Assembly (NCBI RefSeq): GCF_003149245.1
Contig: NZ_QGDL01000003.1
Span: 1-64,000, forward strand
From: Faecalicatena orotica
GTDB taxonomy: Bacteria > Bacillota > Clostridia > Lachnospirales > Lachnospiraceae
Length of the DNA: 64,000 bases
Reading direction: 5' to 3'
In this document: positions 24,271 through 33,464 of the stretch, one piece after another
Numbering within the stretch: position 1 is the first letter of the stretch
How the letters are laid out: every line of letters begins with the position of its first letter
The notes under the pieces: generated by a model
Databases searched by the model: none
Told to the model about the DNA's origin: nothing
Seen by the model: the letters and a program-made list of their open reading frames with translations, nothing else
Position numbers and translations under genes: made by a program

Positions 24271-25489
24271 AATACAGATTATAGGCGGCGGCGCCGCAGG
24301 AATGATGGCAGGGATATTTGCCGCAAGGAACGGGCATGAGGTCCATATATATGAAAAAAACGAAAAGCTTGGAAAGAAACTCTTTATTACGGGGAAGGGG
24401 CGCTGCAATATAACGAATGCCGGTGACATGGACACTCTTTTTGCGTCTGTGATGACAAATCCGAAGTTTCTTTATAGTGGTTTTTACAGCTTTACAAATG
24501 AACAGGCAATCCATTTTTTTGAAGAATTAGGCGTGAAAACAAAAGTTGAACGGGGGAACAGGGTATTTCCCCAGTCTGACCATTCCTCGGATGTTATCGG
24601 GGCTATGCAAAGAGAACTTAAAAGGCTGCACACACAGATCCACCTGCACTGTAATGTGAAGGAAATACGGGTAAAAGACGGCTGTTATCACAGTCTGCTT
24701 CTTTCTGACGGAAAGGAATTGGAAGGAGATGCCTGTATCGTTGCGACAGGGGGAGTCTCATATCCGGCTACGGGGTCTACCGGGGACGGCTATCGTTTTG
24801 CCAGAGAGTCAGGACACCGTGTCACAGAGCTTCTGCCTTCTCTTGTGCCGGTCGAGGCTAAAGAGGATGATGTGAAGGCTTTACAAGGTCTTTCCCTTCG
24901 CAATGTGAATGCCCGCATCTATGACGGGAAAAAGAAGATATATGAAGAATTCGGCGAAATGCTGTTTACACATTATGGCGTGAGCGGCCCGGTTATCATC
25001 AGTGCCAGCAGTGTGATAGGGAAGGCCTTAAAAAAGCGCAGCCTCAGACTTCTGATCGACTTAAAGCCGGCATTGACTTTTGAACAGCTTGATGCAAGAG
25101 TGTTGCGGGACTTTGAAGAGAACAGGAATAAGCAGTTTAAGAATGCAGTAGATAAACTCTTTCCAGCGAAATTAAAGCCGGTGATGATAGAACGCAGCGG
25201 GATCGATCCGGAGAAGAAGGTAAATGAGGTCAGCAGAGAGGAAAGGCAGCATTTTGCTGCCCTGATCAAGAACTTTGAGGTCACCCTTGTGAAACTGAGA
25301 GATTTTAAAGAAGCGATTATTACCAAGGGCGGTGTGGATGTGAAGGAGATTGATCCGGGCACGATGGAATCCAGACTCGTTCCGGGACTGTATTTTATTG
25401 GCGAAGTGTTGGATCTGGATGCCCTGACAGGCGGGTTTAATCTGCAGATTGCATGGTCTACGGCATACCTTGCCGGTATTTCTGTCTAA
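24263..25489 (+). CDS. HI0933/YhiN-family FAD-dependent oxidoreductase
   Basis: The 408-residue flavoprotein starts with the dinucleotide-binding motif GGGAAGMMAGIFAARNG, the family signature KLGKKLFITGKGRCNITN and GGVSYPATGSTGDGYRFA, and ends with the FAD-contact region GEVLDLDALTGGFNLQIAWSTA written here in part. The substrate of this widespread family is unknown. ATG 24263 overlaps the RpiR stop (ATGAGTAA), and GGAAGGGAAG upstream is the SD. The gene shares the transcript with RpiR and probably leads to cmk, 35 bp further. Confidence 0.9.
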   Translation: MSKIQIIGGGAAGMMAGIFAARNGHEVHIYEKNEKLGKKLFITGKGRCNITNAGDMDTLFASVMTNPKFLYSGFYSFTNEQAIHFFEELGVKTKVERGNRVFPQSDHSSDVIGAMQRELKRLHTQIHLHCNVKEIRVKDGCYHSLLLSDGKELEGDACIVATGGVSYPATGSTGDGYRFARESGHRVTELLPSLVPVEAKEDDVKALQGLSLRNVNARIYDGKKKIYEEFGEMLFTHYGVSGPVIISASSVIGKALKKRSLRLLIDLKPALTFEQLDARVLRDFEENRNKQFKNAVDKLFPAKLKPVMIERSGIDPEKKVNEVSREERQHFAALIKNFEVTLVKLRDFKEAIITKGGVDVKEIDPGTMESRLVPGLYFIGEVLDLDALTGGFNLQIAWSTAYLAGISV

Positions 25490-25524
25490 AGCAGAAAGTA
25501 TACAGGATATAAGGAGGATATATA

Positions 25525-26181
25525 ATGGGATATAATGTAGCAATAGACGGACCGGCAGGGGCCGGTAAAAGTACGATTGCAAAACTGGTTGCAAAAGAAA
25601 AAGGATATATATATGTAGATACAGGGGCGATGTACCGCGCTCTTGCGGTTCATTTTCTGGAATGCGGCATTCGTCCGGAGGATACGTTAGGGATCGTTGG
25701 AGCCTGTAAAGATGCAGATGTCAGTATTAAATATCAGGACAATGTCCAGCAGGTTTATTTAAATGGGAAGAATGTAACGTCCAGACTGAGAGAGGAAAGT
25801 GTCGGAAATATGGCATCCGTTAGTTCAGCGGTGCCTAAAGTGCGTGAAAAGCTTCTGGAACTGCAGCGGGGGCTGGCAAGATCGGAAGATGTGATTATGG
25901 ACGGACGGGATATCGGGACGAATATCCTTCCTGATGCGGATGTGAAGATTTATCTGACGGCCAGTGTTGCAACACGGGCAAAGAGACGTTATGATGAACT
26001 CAGGGAAAAAGGGATCGAATGTGATTATAACGAAATCGCCCGAGATATCGAGGAGCGCGACAGAAGGGATATGAGCCGTGAGACTGCCCCTCTTAAACAG
26101 GCAGAGGATGCAGTCCTTGTCGACAGTTCTGAGATGACGATTGAAGAAGTTGTAAAAGAGATTATCAGACACTGCAGGTAA
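25525..26181 (+). CDS. cmk: Cytidylate kinase
   Basis: The 218-residue enzyme phosphorylates CMP and dCMP with ATP. The P-loop GPAGAGKSTIAK, DTGAMYRA, the substrate-binding DGRDIGT and RAKRRYDEL motifs are intact. SD AAGGAGG. It is followed by ispH and rpsA, a gene order found in many clostridia. Confidence 0.96.
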   Translation: MGYNVAIDGPAGAGKSTIAKLVAKEKGYIYVDTGAMYRALAVHFLECGIRPEDTLGIVGACKDADVSIKYQDNVQQVYLNGKNVTSRLREESVGNMASVSSAVPKVREKLLELQRGLARSEDVIMDGRDIGTNILPDADVKIYLTASVATRAKRRYDELREKGIECDYNEIARDIEERDRRDMSRETAPLKQAEDAVLVDSSEMTIEEVVKEIIRHCR

Positions 26182-26233
26182 ATAGGTCGCAGATACGAAA
26201 TAGTAACAGGCATAAAGCAAGAAAGGGAAAAGG

Positions 26234-27094
26234 ATGGAAATCATTCGTGCAAAGACGGCGGGCTTCTGTTTTGGCGTCAGACGGGCCGTAGAAACCGTGT
26301 ATAAACAGTTAGAAAAGAATGGCGGGGAAAACACCGGCATCTATACCTTTGGCCCGATTATCCACAACGAAGAGGTTGTGAAGGATATGGAGAAAAAAGG
26401 GGTCAGGGTGCTCCGGACAGAAGAAGAACTAAAACAGCTGGAAAAAGGAACCGTAATCATCCGTTCACACGGGGTGGCGGAACAGGTTTACAGGGAGATG
26501 GAGGCAAACGGTCTGGAAATTATTGATGCAACCTGTCCTTTTGTAAAAAAAATCCATAATATTGTAAAAAAAGAGAGCGGCGAAGGAAAACACATCGTGA
26601 TTATCGGGAACCCGGACCACCCTGAAGTGGAGGGAATCCGCGGCTGGGCAGGGGCTGATGTGACCGTCGTACAGACACCTGAAGAGGCTGAAAAATTTTC
26701 CGCCGGAGAGGGAAAGAAGGTCTGTATTGTCTCCCAGACGACATTTAATTACAATAAATTTAAAGAATTAGTTGAAATTCTTTCAAAAAAGAGTTATGAT
26801 GTAAGTGTTTTAAATACAATCTGCAATGCAACGAAAGAGCGTCAGACCGAAGCTCGCAGTATTGCGGAAGAGGTGGATGCTATGATAGTGATTGGTGACA
26901 AACATAGTTCCAACACCCAGAAGTTATTTGAAATATGTCAGAACGCATGTAAAGATACGTACTATATACAGACACTTGACGATTTGGATTTGAATCAATT
27001 AGGGTCAGTGGAAACAGTAGGTATTACAGCAGGGGCATCCACGCCCAACAATATAATTGAGGAGGTTCAAAATAATGTCAGAATTATCTTTTGA
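26234..27094 (+). CDS. ispH: 4-hydroxy-3-methylbut-2-enyl diphosphate reductase
   Basis: IspH performs the last step of the MEP isoprenoid pathway, forming IPP and DMAPP with a 4Fe-4S cluster. The three cluster cysteines lie in AGFCFGVRRAVE, DATCPFVKKIH and TICNATKERQ; the EEVVKDM and SSNT motifs fit the substrate site. The 286-residue length is normal for a stand-alone enzyme. The 3' end contains the SD and start of rpsA (20-bp overlap). Confidence 0.96.
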   Translation: MEIIRAKTAGFCFGVRRAVETVYKQLEKNGGENTGIYTFGPIIHNEEVVKDMEKKGVRVLRTEEELKQLEKGTVIIRSHGVAEQVYREMEANGLEIIDATCPFVKKIHNIVKKESGEGKHIVIIGNPDHPEVEGIRGWAGADVTVVQTPEEAEKFSAGEGKKVCIVSQTTFNYNKFKELVEILSKKSYDVSVLNTICNATKERQTEARSIAEEVDAMIVIGDKHSSNTQKLFEICQNACKDTYYIQTLDDLDLNQLGSVETVGITAGASTPNNIIEEVQNNVRIIF

Positions 27095-28154
27095 ACAAAT
27101 GTTAGACGAATCATTTAAAACAATTCACAACGGAGAGGTAGTAGATGGGACAGTCATTGACGTGAAGCCGGACGAGATTATCCTGAATATCGGATGTAAA
27201 GCGGATGGTATCATATCTAAGAGTGAGTATTCCAACGATCAGTCATTAGATCTGACAACTGTTGTAAAAGTTGGTGATCCGATGACAGTGAAGGTATTAA
27301 AGGTGAACGACGGCGAAGGCCAGATGTTGCTGACTTATAAGAGACTTGCTGCTGAAAAGGGAAATGAGAGGTTAAGAGAGGCTTATGAGAACAAAGAAGT
27401 TCTGAAGGCTACAGTAACTCAGATCCTTGGTGGTGGATTATGTGCGACAGTTGAAGAAGCACGTGTATTCATTCCGGCAAGCCTTGTTTCTGATTCTTAT
27501 GAGAAGGACCTGAGCAAATATGAAGGCCAGGAGATTGAATTTGTAATCAGCGAATTCAACCCGAGAAGAAACCGCGTGATCGGTGACAGAAGACAGCTTC
27601 TCGTTGCAGAGAGAGCAGAGAGACAGAAAGAGTTGTTTGCTAAGCTGCAGATTGGCGATACAATTGAAGGAACTGTTAAGAATGTAACAGACTTTGGAGC
27701 ATTTATTGACCTCGGCGGTGTTGACGGACTGTTACATATCTCTGAGATGTCATGGGGAAGAGTTGAGAATCCTAAGAAAGTCTTCCAGGTTGGAGATGTG
27801 TTAAAAGTTCTTGTAAAAGACATCAATGATACAAAGGTTGCACTCAGCCTGAAGTTCCCGGAGACGAATCCGTGGGCTAATGCTACAGAGGATTTTGCAG
27901 TAGGCACAGTTATTACAGGAAAAGTTGCACGTATGACAGATTTCGGAGCATTTGTTGAGCTTGCGCCGGGAGTTGACGCACTGCTTCACGTTTCCCAGAT
28001 TTCGAGGGCACATGTTGAGAAACCGTCTGATGTACTTTCTATCGGACAGGAAATTACGGCTAAGATTGTGGACCTGAATGAGGCAGATAAGAAGATCAGC
28101 CTGAGCATGAAGGCTCTGGAAGAGCCTGAGGCACAGGAGTATACAGAAGAGTAG
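27075..28154 (+). CDS. rpsA: Ribosomal protein S1-like, four S1 domains
   Basis: The 359-residue protein has four S1 RNA-binding repeats, starting near residues 18, 103, 188 and 273; the last two are canonical (GTVKNVTDFGAFIDLGGVDG, GKVARMTDFGAFVELAPGVD). It binds mRNA and may act in translation initiation; low-GC S1 homologues are not always ribosome-bound. ATG 27075 has SD GGAGG 27061-27065 inside ispH, so translation is probably coupled. A fusion of ispH and S1 is known in some clostridia, but here they are separate frames. An acidic tail ends it. Confidence 0.93.
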   Translation: MSELSFEQMLDESFKTIHNGEVVDGTVIDVKPDEIILNIGCKADGIISKSEYSNDQSLDLTTVVKVGDPMTVKVLKVNDGEGQMLLTYKRLAAEKGNERLREAYENKEVLKATVTQILGGGLCATVEEARVFIPASLVSDSYEKDLSKYEGQEIEFVISEFNPRRNRVIGDRRQLLVAERAERQKELFAKLQIGDTIEGTVKNVTDFGAFIDLGGVDGLLHISEMSWGRVENPKKVFQVGDVLKVLVKDINDTKVALSLKFPETNPWANATEDFAVGTVITGKVARMTDFGAFVELAPGVDALLHVSQISRAHVEKPSDVLSIGQEITAKIVDLNEADKKISLSMKALEEPEAQEYTEE

Positions 28155-28185
28155 TATATGTTTTAACATCTATATGGGACTTTGA

Positions 28186-28219
28186 GATAGAGGCTGACAA
28201 GCCTCTATCTTTGTTTTGT
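28186..28219 (+). terminator. Intrinsic terminator after rpsA
   Basis: AGATAGAGGC (28186-28195) pairs with GCCTCTATCT (28202-28211), followed by TTGTTTTG. Confidence 0.85.
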
Positions 28220-28287
28220 GGTAAATGTTAAAAAAACGACAAGATGTATGGATTTATGTGCAATAAAATATGTGAATTTACTGGATT

Positions 28288-28315
28288 TTGCATACAATTT
28301 TTAGTACAATACTAT
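28288..28315 (+). promoter_or_regulatory. Candidate rnf operon promoter
   Basis: TTGCAT (28288-28293) and TACTAT (28310-28315) are 16 bp apart, 32 bp upstream of rnfC. An overlapping TACAAT (28305-28310) has no good -35. Confidence 0.45.
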
Positions 28316-28347
28316 TATTGCGATAAGAGAAAGGAAGGTAGTAAAGA

Positions 28348-29667
28348 ATGGGACTTTTAACTTTTAAAGGCGGAATACATCCAAATGACGGTAAAAGTCT
28401 GGCAAAGGATCAGGCGATTGCAGAAGTACTGCCGAAAGGCGATTTGGTATATCCGCTTTCACAGCATATCGGTGCCCCTGCAAGTCCGGTTGTACAAAAG
28501 GGCGACCATGTGTTAAAAGGCCAGAAGATTGCTGAAGCTGGCGGATTTGTTTCCGCACCAGTTTATGCGTCTGTTTCAGGTACTGTCAAAGGCCTGGAAA
28601 AGCATTTCAATCCGACAGGGAGCAAAGTGGATTGTATCGTAATTGAAAACGATGGGGAATATGCAGAGGTAGAGTATCCTGAAGTGAAGCCGCTTAATGA
28701 GCTTACGAAGGAAGAAGTCATCAAAATGATCGGTGATGCCGGAATTGTCGGAATGGGTGGTGCCGGATTCCCTACAAGAGTGAAGCTTTCTCCGAAAGAA
28801 CCTGACAAGATTGAATATATCATAGCGAACTGTGCAGAATGCGAACCGTACATAACAGCAGACTACCGGAGAATGTTAGAGAATACAGAAGAGCTGGTAA
28901 GTGGTATGAGGGTTATATTATCCTTGTTTGAAAATGCAAAAGGTATATTCGGTGTAGAAGACAATAAAAAGGACTGTATTGAGAAATTAAAAGAGGCAGT
29001 TAAGGATGAACCGCGTATGGAGGTCAATGTGCTGCAGACGAAATATCCGCAGGGGGCTGAGCGCCAGCTGATCTACGCGGTAACGAAGCGTGCCATAAAT
29101 TCTGCGATGCTTCCGGCTGATGCGGGCTGTATCGTGGATAACGTGGAGACTCTTGTGAGCATCCATCGTGCCGTGGTAGAAGGAAAACCTCTTATGGAGC
29201 GTGTCGTGACAGTCAGCGGTAATGCGGTTGCAAAGCCAGGCAACTTCAGGGTACTTTTAGGAACGAACCAGCAGGAGCTTGTTGAGGCTGCCGGCGGGTT
29301 TAAGACAGAGCCGAAGAAAGTGATTTCAGGCGGCCCGATGATGGGATTTGCAATGATGACCCTGGATACCCCGGTCACAAAGACATCTTCCTCCATCCTT
29401 GGATTTACAGAGGATGAAGTGGAGAAGGCAAAACCAGGTCCCTGCATCAACTGCGGACGGTGTGTGGAAATATGCCCGAGCAGAATTATTCCGTCCAGAC
29501 TTGCGGATTATGCGGAGAGACACGATGAAGAGACCTTTACTGCACAGAACGGACTGGAGTGTGTGGAATGCGGTTCCTGCAGTTATGTCTGTCCGGCAAA
29601 AAGACCGCTGAAGCAGTCAATTGGTTCTATGCGCAAGATTGCTCTCGCGAACAGAAAGAAAAAATAA
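28348..29667 (+). CDS. rnfC: Rnf complex subunit C
   Basis: RnfC is the NADH-binding, Fe-S-containing peripheral subunit of the Rnf ferredoxin:NAD+ oxidoreductase. The 439-residue protein has the flavin/NADH-binding GIVGMGGAGFPTRVKL, then two 4Fe-4S motifs (CINCGRCVEICP near 368 and CVECGSCSYVCP near 407). The N-terminal barrel-sandwich domain is present. SD GGAAGG. First gene of rnfCDGEAB. Confidence 0.96.
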   Translation: MGLLTFKGGIHPNDGKSLAKDQAIAEVLPKGDLVYPLSQHIGAPASPVVQKGDHVLKGQKIAEAGGFVSAPVYASVSGTVKGLEKHFNPTGSKVDCIVIENDGEYAEVEYPEVKPLNELTKEEVIKMIGDAGIVGMGGAGFPTRVKLSPKEPDKIEYIIANCAECEPYITADYRRMLENTEELVSGMRVILSLFENAKGIFGVEDNKKDCIEKLKEAVKDEPRMEVNVLQTKYPQGAERQLIYAVTKRAINSAMLPADAGCIVDNVETLVSIHRAVVEGKPLMERVVTVSGNAVAKPGNFRVLLGTNQQELVEAAGGFKTEPKKVISGGPMMGFAMMTLDTPVTKTSSSILGFTEDEVEKAKPGPCINCGRCVEICPSRIIPSRLADYAERHDEETFTAQNGLECVECGSCSYVCPAKRPLKQSIGSMRKIALANRKKK

Positions 29668-29686
29668 CGAAAGAGGTGAATCAAAA

Positions 29687-30619
29687 GTGAACGAGAATTA
29701 TAACATATCATCTTCACCGCATATACGAGACAAGGCAACCACAAGCAATATCATGCTGTATGTTGTGATTGCGCTTCTGCCGGCAACAATCTTTGGAATC
29801 TATAATTTCAGACACGAAAATGCATGGCTTCTGGTTGCAGTTACGACGGGAACTGCGGTGTTGACTGAGTACTTATATGAGAGGCTGATGCATAAGCCGA
29901 TCACAATCAAAGATTTCAGTGCGGTTGTCACAGGACTTTTGCTGGCATTGAATCTGCCGCCGACACTCCCGTTATGGATGGGGGCGCTTGGTTCCGTATT
30001 TGCTATCATAGTGGTAAAACAGCTTTTTGGCGGCCTGGGGCAGAACTTTATGAACCCGGCACTGGGAGCGAGATGTTTCCTGCTTATTTCTTTTACGGGG
30101 CGTATGACCTACTTTGTATATGATGGTGTCACAGGCGCAACACCGCTTGCACAGCTCAAAGCGGGTGAGGCAGTGAACACAATGGATATGCTGATGGGGA
30201 ATATCCGTGGTACGATTGGTGAGACTTCCGTGCTTGCAATCATGATTGGTGCCATGTTCCTTCTTCTGATGGGGATTATTGATTTAAGGATACCCGGTAC
30301 ATATCTTGTAACATTTGTCATTTTCATTACGATTTTCGGCGGACACGGGCTTGACCCGCAGTACATCACCGCACATCTCTGCGGAGGCGGCCTGATGCTG
30401 GGGGCATGGTTCATGGCTACGGATTATGTTACTTCGCCTATTACAAAACGGGGGCAGATTGTATATGGTGTCTGTTTAGGTCTATTGACCGGTCTTTTCA
30501 GACTGTTTGGCGGATCGGCAGAGGGTGTGTCTTATGCGATCATCATCAGTAACCTTTTAGTACCGCTGATCGAAAAGGTTACTCTTCCAAAACCATTCGG
30601 TAAAGGAGGAGAAAAATAA
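29687..30619 (+). CDS. rnfD: Rnf complex subunit D
   Basis: RnfD is an integral membrane subunit with covalently bound FMN. The 310-residue protein has about nine hydrophobic helices; the FMN threonine is likely the second T in DGVTGATPLAQL. GTG 29687 is chosen because AAGAGGTG (29671-29678) lies 8 nt upstream and the encoded protein then begins MNENYNI. Overlaps rnfG by one base. Confidence 0.95.
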   Translation: MNENYNISSSPHIRDKATTSNIMLYVVIALLPATIFGIYNFRHENAWLLVAVTTGTAVLTEYLYERLMHKPITIKDFSAVVTGLLLALNLPPTLPLWMGALGSVFAIIVVKQLFGGLGQNFMNPALGARCFLLISFTGRMTYFVYDGVTGATPLAQLKAGEAVNTMDMLMGNIRGTIGETSVLAIMIGAMFLLLMGIIDLRIPGTYLVTFVIFITIFGGHGLDPQYITAHLCGGGLMLGAWFMATDYVTSPITKRGQIVYGVCLGLLTGLFRLFGGSAEGVSYAIIISNLLVPLIEKVTLPKPFGKGGEK

Positions 30620-31233
30620 TGAATAAAATAGTAAAGAACACATTGATACTCACGATAATTACTCTGGTCGCAGGAACACTTCTGGGCCTCGTCTATGAAG
30701 TGACAAAAGCTCCTATCGCCAAGGCGCAGGAGAATGCAAAGCAGGAAGCGTATAAGACGGTCCTTGCAGATGCGGCTGTATTTGAAGAGTATGCGGATTT
30801 TAATGAAAATGAGGCGGCCAAAGTGTTAAAAGAAGGCGGCTATACAGGGGATGACATCACAGAAGTAGCCGTAGCAAAAGACGAGAACGGCGAAGATTTG
30901 GGATATGTTGTGACTGTAACTTCTCATGAGGGTTACGGCGGGGATATCAAGATTTCTGTCGGAATCTTAAGCGACGGTACTGTGAAGGGAATCGAGATGC
31001 TTTCGATCAGTGAAACAGCCGGACTTGGTATGAAATCCACGGAACCTGCGTTTAAGGACCAGTTCAAGGATAAGCAGGTCGAAAAGTTTTCCTATACAAA
31101 GACCGGTGAGAAGGGCGATGACAAGATTGATGCGCTCAGTGGCGCCACAATCACGACAAACGCCGTAACGAATGCGGTAGACTCTGCCCTGGTATATTTT
31201 CAGAATGTGTTAGGAGGTAGTGTCAATGAATAA
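30619..31233 (+). CDS. rnfG: Rnf complex subunit G
   Basis: The 204-residue protein has one N-terminal membrane helix and an extracytoplasmic FMN_bind domain. DALSGATITTNAV (residues 171-183) holds the S-G-A-T-x-T flavinylation site, with T179 as the likely FMN-bearing residue, the substrate of ApbE encoded nearby. Start by TAATG overlap with rnfD, SD AAAGGAGG. Confidence 0.96.
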   Translation: MNKIVKNTLILTIITLVAGTLLGLVYEVTKAPIAKAQENAKQEAYKTVLADAAVFEEYADFNENEAAKVLKEGGYTGDDITEVAVAKDENGEDLGYVVTVTSHEGYGGDIKISVGILSDGTVKGIEMLSISETAGLGMKSTEPAFKDQFKDKQVEKFSYTKTGEKGDDKIDALSGATITTNAVTNAVDSALVYFQNVLGGSVNE

Positions 31234-31960
31234 GTATACGGAAAGACTGTATAACGGTCTGATCAAAGAAAACCCTACCTTCGTGCTGATGCTTGGTATG
31301 TGTCCTACACTGGCGGTTACAACGTCGGCGATCAATGGAATCGGTATGGGACTCTCAACAACAGTTGTACTTGTATTATCCAATATGCTAATATCCATGC
31401 TGAGGAAGATTATCCCGGATTCCGTCAGAATGCCTGCATTTATCGTTGTCGTGGCATCCTTTGTAACGATGGTGCAGTTCCTGTTGGAAGGATTCGTCCC
31501 GAGTCTCTATGATTCACTGGGAATCTATATCCCTTTGATCGTTGTTAACTGTATTATCCTTGGAAGGGCCGAAAGCTATGCATCTAAGAATCCTGTTTTG
31601 CCATCCATATTTGACGGAATTGGTATGGGACTTGGATTTACGGTAGGTCTCACGGCAATTGGCCTTGTAAGAGAAATTATTGGTTCAGGAAAGGCATTCA
31701 ACTTCCAGATCCTGCCAACATCCTATGAACCGGTCACAATCTTTATTCTGGCGCCCGGCGCGTTCTTCGTGCTTGCAGCCTTGACTGCCCTGCAGAACAA
31801 GTTCAAGAAGAAAGCGGCAGAAAAGGGTGATCCAATCGCTGAAAAGATCGGCTGCGGATCAGGATGTGCAACATGCGGGAAGAAAGAGACCTGCGGAGGT
31901 TCAATGTTTATAGATGTGACCCCGGAATCAAAGAAAACAGCAAAAAATGAGAAGGAATAG
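31226..31960 (+). CDS. rnfE: Rnf complex subunit E
   Basis: RnfE is an integral membrane subunit, homologous to RnfA and NqrD, with six hydrophobic helices. The 244-residue protein has a longer C-terminal tail with clustered cysteines (CGSGCATCGKKETCGG), which could bind a metal or cluster; such tails are common among Clostridia but not in Vibrio. ATG 31226 lies 8 nt after GGAGG (31213-31217) and overlaps rnfG by 8 bp. Confidence 0.94.
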   Translation: MNKYTERLYNGLIKENPTFVLMLGMCPTLAVTTSAINGIGMGLSTTVVLVLSNMLISMLRKIIPDSVRMPAFIVVVASFVTMVQFLLEGFVPSLYDSLGIYIPLIVVNCIILGRAESYASKNPVLPSIFDGIGMGLGFTVGLTAIGLVREIIGSGKAFNFQILPTSYEPVTIFILAPGAFFVLAALTALQNKFKKKAAEKGDPIAEKIGCGSGCATCGKKETCGGSMFIDVTPESKKTAKNEKE

Positions 31961-31973
31961 GAGGAGAGTGTAG

Positions 31974-32549
31974 ATGAAAGAACTACTTTTAATTGCAGTT
32001 GGCGCTGCATTCGTGAATAACGTTGTACTCAGCCAGTTCCTTGGAATCTGTCCGTTCCTCGGTGTTTCTAAAAATGTAAAGACCGCAGGCGGTATGGGCG
32101 GTGCTGTTATTTTCGTTATTACAATTGCATCATTTGTAACAAGTTTAATTTATAAATTCATCCTTGTGCCGGCAAATTTTGAATATTTACAGACGATCGT
32201 CTTCATTCTTGTTATTGCGGCGCTTGTACAGTTTGTAGAGATGTTCCTGAAAAAGGCGATGCCGCCTTTGTATAATGCGCTTGGTGTTTACCTGCCGCTG
32301 ATCACAACAAACTGTGCAGTGCTCGGTGTCGCGCTGACAAATGTCCAGAAAACATACAGTATTCTGGAAGGCGTGATTAACGGGATTGCAACAGCATTTG
32401 GTTTCCTTGTGGCGATCGTGCTGATGGCAGGTATCCGTGAGAAGATAGAGCACAATGATATCACGGAATCGTTTCAGGGAACTCCGATTGTCCTTGTAAC
32501 TGCGGGACTGATGGCAATTGCATTTTTCGGATTTTCAGGATTAATTTAG
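31974..32549 (+). CDS. rnfA: Rnf complex subunit A
   Basis: This 191-residue membrane subunit has six helices and the family segments FLGICPFLGVSK and LITTNCAVLGVAL with the membrane-embedded cysteines (about 25 and 108) implicated in an intramembrane Fe-S centre with RnfE. SD GGAGGAGAG. It fits between rnfE and rnfB as in Acetobacterium-type operons. Confidence 0.96.
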   Translation: MKELLLIAVGAAFVNNVVLSQFLGICPFLGVSKNVKTAGGMGGAVIFVITIASFVTSLIYKFILVPANFEYLQTIVFILVIAALVQFVEMFLKKAMPPLYNALGVYLPLITTNCAVLGVALTNVQKTYSILEGVINGIATAFGFLVAIVLMAGIREKIEHNDITESFQGTPIVLVTAGLMAIAFFGFSGLI

Positions 32550-32561
32550 GAGGGAAGAAAC

Positions 32562-33374
32562 ATGAGTATATCAGGAATTTTAATAGCTGCGGCAATCGTC
32601 GGCGGAACCGGATTATTCATCGGTGTCTTCCTTGGGATATCAGGAAAGAAGTTTGCGGTAGAAGTTGACGAAAGGGAAGAGGCTATTATGGGCGTGCTCC
32701 CGGGCAACAACTGCGGCGGCTGCGGCTATGCAGGATGTTCAGGTCTGGCGGCTGCAATCGTAGAAGGAAAGGCTGAAGTTAGCGGATGCCCGGTCGGCGG
32801 TGCACCTGTTGCGGCCCGTATCGGTGAGATTATGGGAATGGCGGCAGGAGATCAGGTTCGTCAGGTTGCATTCGTGAAATGTGCCGGTACCTGTGAAAAG
32901 GCGCAGAATAAATATGAGTATTTTGGAATCGAAGACTGCACTATGGTAAATATGATGCAGGATGGCGGACCAAAAGGCTGTGACTATGGATGTCTCGGTT
33001 ATGGCACCTGTGTGAAGGCGTGCCCGTTCGATGCAATCCATATTATCGAAGGAATCGCAGTTGTAGACAAGGAAAAATGTAAGGCATGTTCTAAGTGTGT
33101 TGCAGCATGTCCGAAACATCTGATTGAGCTGATCCCGTATGATCAGAAGACATTTGTACAGTGTAATTCCAACGATAAAGGAAAAGCACTGATGGATGTC
33201 TGTCTGGTTGGCTGCATTGGCTGCCGTCTCTGTGTGAAGAACTGTGAGTTCGGTGCCGTGACAGTGACAGATAACCTGGCACACATTGATCCGGAGAAAT
33301 GTACGAATTGCGGCGTTTGTGCCGACAAGTGCCCGAGAAAGATTATTACACCGAGAAAGATACCGATTTCATAA
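32562..33374 (+). CDS. rnfB: Rnf complex subunit B
   Basis: RnfB accepts electrons from ferredoxin. The 270-residue protein begins with a membrane helix (residues 4-26), then a 4Fe-4S motif NNCGGCGYAGCSG...GCPVGG, a second Cys-rich motif (CAGTC...C), and several ferredoxin-type 4Fe-4S motifs: CLGYGTCVKACP, CKACSKCVAACP, CIGCRLCVKNC and CTNCGVCADKCP. SD GGAGGG. Ends in a basic tail. Last gene of rnf; a bidirectional terminator follows. Confidence 0.96.
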   Translation: MSISGILIAAAIVGGTGLFIGVFLGISGKKFAVEVDEREEAIMGVLPGNNCGGCGYAGCSGLAAAIVEGKAEVSGCPVGGAPVAARIGEIMGMAAGDQVRQVAFVKCAGTCEKAQNKYEYFGIEDCTMVNMMQDGGPKGCDYGCLGYGTCVKACPFDAIHIIEGIAVVDKEKCKACSKCVAACPKHLIELIPYDQKTFVQCNSNDKGKALMDVCLVGCIGCRLCVKNCEFGAVTVTDNLAHIDPEKCTNCGVCADKCPRKIITPRKIPIS

Positions 33375-33398
33375 GAACTATAGCGGTAATGTCATTAG

Positions 33399-33445
33399 AA
33401 AACGCTGCATGGGAAGCTTAAGGCTTCCTGTATGCAGCGTTTTTG
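33399..33445. terminator. Bidirectional terminator between rnfB and apbE
   Basis: AAAACGCTGCAT (33399-33410) pairs with ATGCAGCGTTTT (33432-33443), with an inner GGAAGC/GCTTCC stem around ttaag. T-runs are present on both strands, which serves the convergent rnfB and apbE transcripts. Confidence 0.88.
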
Positions 33446-33464
33446 TTCCATAGAGAATGATTTA

